Both the position numbers and the translations under genes were made by a program. DNA of 6,761 nt from Phycisphaerales bacterium (GTDB lineage: Bacteria; Planctomycetota; Phycisphaerae; Sedimentisphaerales; Anaerohalosphaeraceae), in contig DRGS01000004.1 of the NCBI GenBank assembly GCA_011053245.1, positions 1 to 6,761 of the forward strand. Direction: 5' to 3'. Below the pieces are notes generated by a model. It made no database searches. It was given only the letters and a program-made list of their open reading frames with translations, and was not told where the DNA came from. Position 1 is the first letter of the stretch. Each line of letters starts with the position of its first letter. Of this stretch, positions 4,179-6,761 are shown piece by piece.

Positions 4179-6704
4179 TTGCGAGAAAATAGCTTACGGT
4201 CTTTTTTTGTAGTCCTGTTGGTTGCGGGTGCGGTGTGTCTGCATACATCTGGCATTGCGCGCGGCGAAGGTCGGGGGTATGGTAAACTCAAACAAAGGCA
4301 GGAAATCGAATCAACTCTTCAGAGCCAGAGTTCGACAGTGAAGGTGTTAGTGAGTCTGGAAGTACCTGACGAATTTTCCTCCGCGTTAAGTTTCAAGTCC
4401 GCTAAGGGTATCAAAAAACGGCGAGACGAAATACATAGCCGCCAAACGTCGGTATTATCTTCTCTGGGCATTTCCGAGTTTAAGCCAAAACACCGGTACA
4501 AAAACTTTGCGAGTTTTTCCGGCGAAACCACAATGGCAGGGCTAAACAAACTGCTCGACAATCCATTAGTCAAATCGGTCGAACTTGACAAAAAACAATA
4601 TCCGTTTCTGGCACAGGGGATATCTTTAATGAACGCCGAGATTCCCCGTCTTAGTTTCAATGGCCAGGGCGTTTCAATTGCAATTTCCGATACGGGTGTC
4701 GATTATACCCATCCGATGCTGGGTAATGGCTTGTTTCCCAACGGCAAGGTTATAGGTGGCTACGATGCAGGCGGCGACAGAAGCAACTTTAATGACCCTG
4801 ACTCGGACCCTTTTCCGCATGGGCCAAATCCGAGCAGTGCCCATGGGACCAGTTGCGCCGGAATAGCGGCAGGGGACATCGGATCTGTTGGCGATTACAT
4901 AGGAGGAGTAGCACACGGTGCCAAAATATACGCTTTGAAGATAACCGCCGATGATGACAATGGTGCATTGAGTAGCGATACGATCGCTGCATGGGATTGG
5001 TGCGTAACCAATAAAGACGATGACCCTGCAAACCCTATCCTGGTCATCAGCCATAGCTTTGGCGGGGGTAAGTATTCCTCTGCGGCAAGTGCCGAATCAG
5101 ATAGACCTGCCTATGCGTCGGCTGCCAGCGACGTAGTCGCAGCGGGCATAACAATACTGGCGGCATCGGGCAATGACGGTTATTGCAATTCGTTAGCAGC
5201 GCCAGCGGCTTTTTCAAGTGTGATCTCGGTAGGCGCTGTCTATGATGCACCGCTGGGCCAGATCGGGTTTTGTATTGATACTGATTCCTGCGGCGGCGAA
5301 AGCTATCCGAGCTGTAGTACCAACTGGGCATGTTTTAATGGTTCGACAGCCGACATGGTGACCTGTTATTCAAATACAGCATCCTTCCTTGACGTGCTTG
5401 CTCCTTCACATAATGCTTATACAACGGATATAACCGGCTCTGACGGGTATTCGACCGGCGATTATGAAACGGACTTCGGCGGTACTTCGGCAGCGTGCCC
5501 CTATGCGGCCGGGGCGGCAGCATGTTTGCAGTCAGCGGCAAAAAGTACGACCGGCAGTTACATGACGCCTTCGCAAATAAAAGCTATTCTGGTTTCCAGC
5601 GGCGATAATGTTACAGACAGCAAAGTTGCAATAACCAAACCAAGGATCAATCTTACCCAAGCTATGCTTTCACTTGAAAGCCCTCCGCAAGCATCCGACC
5701 TGAGTACAACGATAGGATACGACACTCCTGTTACGATAGCGCTGCAAGCTTTGGACGAAGGATTGCCGAATCCGCCTTTGAGTCTCGACTATGTGATAAC
5801 ATCCCTCGTCAATCAAGGTGTCCTGGCTGAACCGGACGGAACCGAGATTACGGACGTTCCCTACACGCTGGCCAGTAGCGGCAATGAGGTCGTCTATACG
5901 CCAAAGTTAGGTTGCGGGGTTTCGGCAATATTTAGATACGTTGCTGATGACGGCGGTGTTGCCCCCAGTGGCGGCGCTTCCAACGAAGCGACAGTTACCG
6001 TCAACATAGTAGAATTTGCATACGCCGCCAATATGGATAGCGATCCCGGCTGGACATTCGACGGTGCGAACTGGCAATGGGGCACTCCAACAGGATCAGG
6101 CGGCTCATACGGTTTTCCGGACCCGACATCCGGTCACACTGGTTCCAATGTTGTAGGGTATAAATTGTCTGGCGATTACAAAAAGATGAATTCAACTAAA
6201 TGGGCTACGACGCCGGCGATAGATTGTACGGCGAAGACCAATGTCATGCTTAATTTCTACCGCTGGCTCAATGTCGAGAGTCCTACGTATGACCATGCGT
6301 ATATCGAGGTATCGAACAATGGTTCGACGTGGAACAGAATATGGGAAAATCCGTCGGAGATAACCGATTCGAGCTGGAGCCTGCAGAGCTACGATGTTTC
6401 CGCGTTCGCCGACAATCAGGCGACAGTATATGTTCGCTGGGGCATGGGGAAGACAGATTCGAGATGGCACTATTCCGGCTGGAATATTGACGATGTCGAA
6501 TTGCTCGCTTCCAATCCGGCGGAACTGACCGGTGATTTCATGCAGGACTGCCAAGTCGATACGGACGACCTGGCGATCATGATGAAACACTGGCTGGATC
6601 AGTGCGGCGATTGCGAAGGTACGGATCTAAATACTGACGGGTCGATCACCTTTGAGGACTTTAGCCTGTTTGCGCAGCACTGGCTTGAGGGCGTATTGCC
6701 CTAA
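4179..6704 (+). CDS. secreted multidomain subtilisin-like (S8) serine protease with C-terminal dockerin-like module
   Basis: Predicted exported endopeptidase of 841 residues. Domains in order: signal peptide (about 1-29, basic start then hydrophobic FFVVLLVAGAVCL); I9-like inhibitor propeptide (about 50-142); S8 catalytic domain (about 160-498) with Asp171 in ISDTGVDYTHP, His222 in AHGTSCAG, oxyanion Asn332 in AASGNDGYC, and Ser437 in FGGTSAACPYAAG. Between Asn and Ser lies a cysteine-rich insertion (C336, C365, C371, C379, C385, C396), probably disulphide-bonded outside the cell. Next come a cadherin/Ig-like beta domain (about 501-610, with YVADDGG) and a MAM or jelly-roll-like domain (about 611-777, with GWNIDDVEL near its end). 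Last is a tandem dockerin-like module (about 784-838). Its second calcium loop is canonical, D816-x-N818-x-D820-G-x-I-x3-D827. The first (D786-D797) has Met and Cys at the usual Asn and Gly positions. All catalytic residues are intact. Substrate unknown; likely extracellular protein. A TTG start with strong Shine-Dalgarno is used. Confidence 0.93.
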   Translation: MRENSLRSFFVVLLVAGAVCLHTSGIARGEGRGYGKLKQRQEIESTLQSQSSTVKVLVSLEVPDEFSSALSFKSAKGIKKRRDEIHSRQTSVLSSLGISEFKPKHRYKNFASFSGETTMAGLNKLLDNPLVKSVELDKKQYPFLAQGISLMNAEIPRLSFNGQGVSIAISDTGVDYTHPMLGNGLFPNGKVIGGYDAGGDRSNFNDPDSDPFPHGPNPSSAHGTSCAGIAAGDIGSVGDYIGGVAHGAKIYALKITADDDNGALSSDTIAAWDWCVTNKDDDPANPILVISHSFGGGKYSSAASAESDRPAYASAASDVVAAGITILAASGNDGYCNSLAAPAAFSSVISVGAVYDAPLGQIGFCIDTDSCGGESYPSCSTNWACFNGSTADMVTCYSNTASFLDVLAPSHNAYTTDITGSDGYSTGDYETDFGGTSAACPYAAGAAACLQSAAKSTTGSYMTPSQIKAILVSSGDNVTDSKVAITKPRINLTQAMLSLESPPQASDLSTTIGYDTPVTIALQALDEGLPNPPLSLDYVITSLVNQGVLAEPDGTEITDVPYTLASSGNEVVYTPKLGCGVSAIFRYVADDGGVAPSGGASNEATVTVNIVEFAYAANMDSDPGWTFDGANWQWGTPTGSGGSYGFPDPTSGHTGSNVVGYKLSGDYKKMNSTKWATTPAIDCTAKTNVMLNFYRWLNVESPTYDHAYIEVSNNGSTWNRIWENPSEITDSSWSLQSYDVSAFADNQATVYVRWGMGKTDSRWHYSGWNIDDVELLASNPAELTGDFMQDCQVDTDDLAIMMKHWLDQCGDCEGTDLNTDGSITFEDFSLFAQHWLEGVLP

Positions 6705-6740
6705 TGCGACCAATTCCGAAAAGTTCTTGACATTGTCGCA
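6705..6740. repeat. weak inverted repeat just after the protease stop codon
   Basis: TGCGAC (6705-6710) and GTCGCA (6735-6740) are perfect six-base arms with a 24-base loop, starting at the base after the stop codon. No T-run follows. It could be part of a 3' structure, but the short arms and long loop make chance quite possible. The rest of the 57 bases to the window edge shows no supportable gene. Confidence 0.15.
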
Positions 6741-6761
6741 GCGGTGGAAATTAAGCATGAC

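Noticed and set aside
4218..4242. Possible lipoprotein signal (LVAGAVC) in the protease
   Set aside because: The residue before the cysteine is Val, where a lipobox needs Gly, Ala or Ser. An ordinary signal peptide is more likely.
4034..4291. Minus-strand open frame covering the dprA-protease gap
   Set aside because: It overlaps the protease Shine-Dalgarno and signal peptide on the other strand and resembles no protein. The gap is only 119 bases.
6192..6590. Minus-strand open frame opposite the protease C-terminal domains
   Set aside because: It is an Arg/Ile-rich shadow with no domain; the plus strand carries a continuous 841-residue protein.
6727..6755. Perfect TTGACA -35-like hexamer near the right edge
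   Set aside because: No acceptable -10 box lies at 16-18 bases, and the window ends before any gene can be seen.
1..6761. CRISPR arrays, tRNA or rRNA genes, insertion sequences, integrase or att sites
   Set aside because: Looked for on both strands. I see no spaced direct repeats, no cloverleaf-like sequence and no transposase motif.

Overview
The window looks like a chromosomal piece of an anaerobic bacterium with moderate GC content. My best guess is a planctomycete of the Phycisphaerae/Sedimentisphaerales type. This is inferred from two things: an oxygen-sensitive 2-oxoacid:ferredoxin oxidoreductase, and a secreted protease with a C-terminal tandem dockerin-like module of the 'D-x-N-x-D-G ... 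HWL' style that I associate with that group. No rRNA, tRNA or phylogenetic marker is present to prove it.

Left half, minus strand (about 2774 down to 1): a four-gene operon encodes a complete or almost complete four-subunit 2-oxoacid:ferredoxin oxidoreductase. In transcription order it holds a 2x[4Fe-4S] ferredoxin (delta) subunit, the alpha subunit (VorB-like), the TPP-binding beta subunit, and the gamma subunit, which runs off the left edge probably within a few codons of its end. Spacing is tight: 20 nt, 6 nt, then an 11-nt overlap. The alpha subunit resembles the branched-chain (2-oxoisovalerate, VOR) type more than the 2-oxoglutarate or pyruvate types. A good sigma-70-like promoter (TTGACT-17-TATCAT) lies upstream of the ferredoxin gene. 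Together the four subunits would oxidatively decarboxylate branched-chain 2-oxoacids to acyl-CoA while reducing ferredoxin.

Middle (about 2700-2940): a divergent intergenic region. The two outward-facing promoter candidates share the same -35 hexamer, TTGACT. Between them lie a 12-bp perfect AT-rich palindrome and a 7-7-7 inverted repeat. Rightward is dprA (DNA processing protein A, RecA loader and ssDNA binder), complete through its Rossmann-like core and C-terminal winged helix. Its start is a puzzle: conserved family sequence continues upstream of the first conventional start codon, and an A_AAA_AAC heptamer sits in the right register there.

Right half (4179-6704, plus): one large secreted multidomain subtilisin-like (S8) serine protease with a TTG start and strong ribosome binding site. 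It has a signal peptide, an I9-like propeptide, an Asp/His/Ser catalytic domain with a Cys-rich insertion, a cadherin/Ig-like beta domain, a MAM/jelly-roll-like domain and the dockerin-like module. The last 57 bases hold no supportable gene.

The three units are functionally unrelated: amino-acid/2-oxoacid fermentation, DNA uptake/recombination, and extracellular proteolysis. It is tempting to link the protease and the VOR (protein breakdown, then branched-chain amino-acid oxidation), but only proximity suggests it. I see no mobile element, CRISPR array, RNA gene or obviously new defence or biosynthetic system. The points most worth a second look are the dprA start and the divergent regulatory region.
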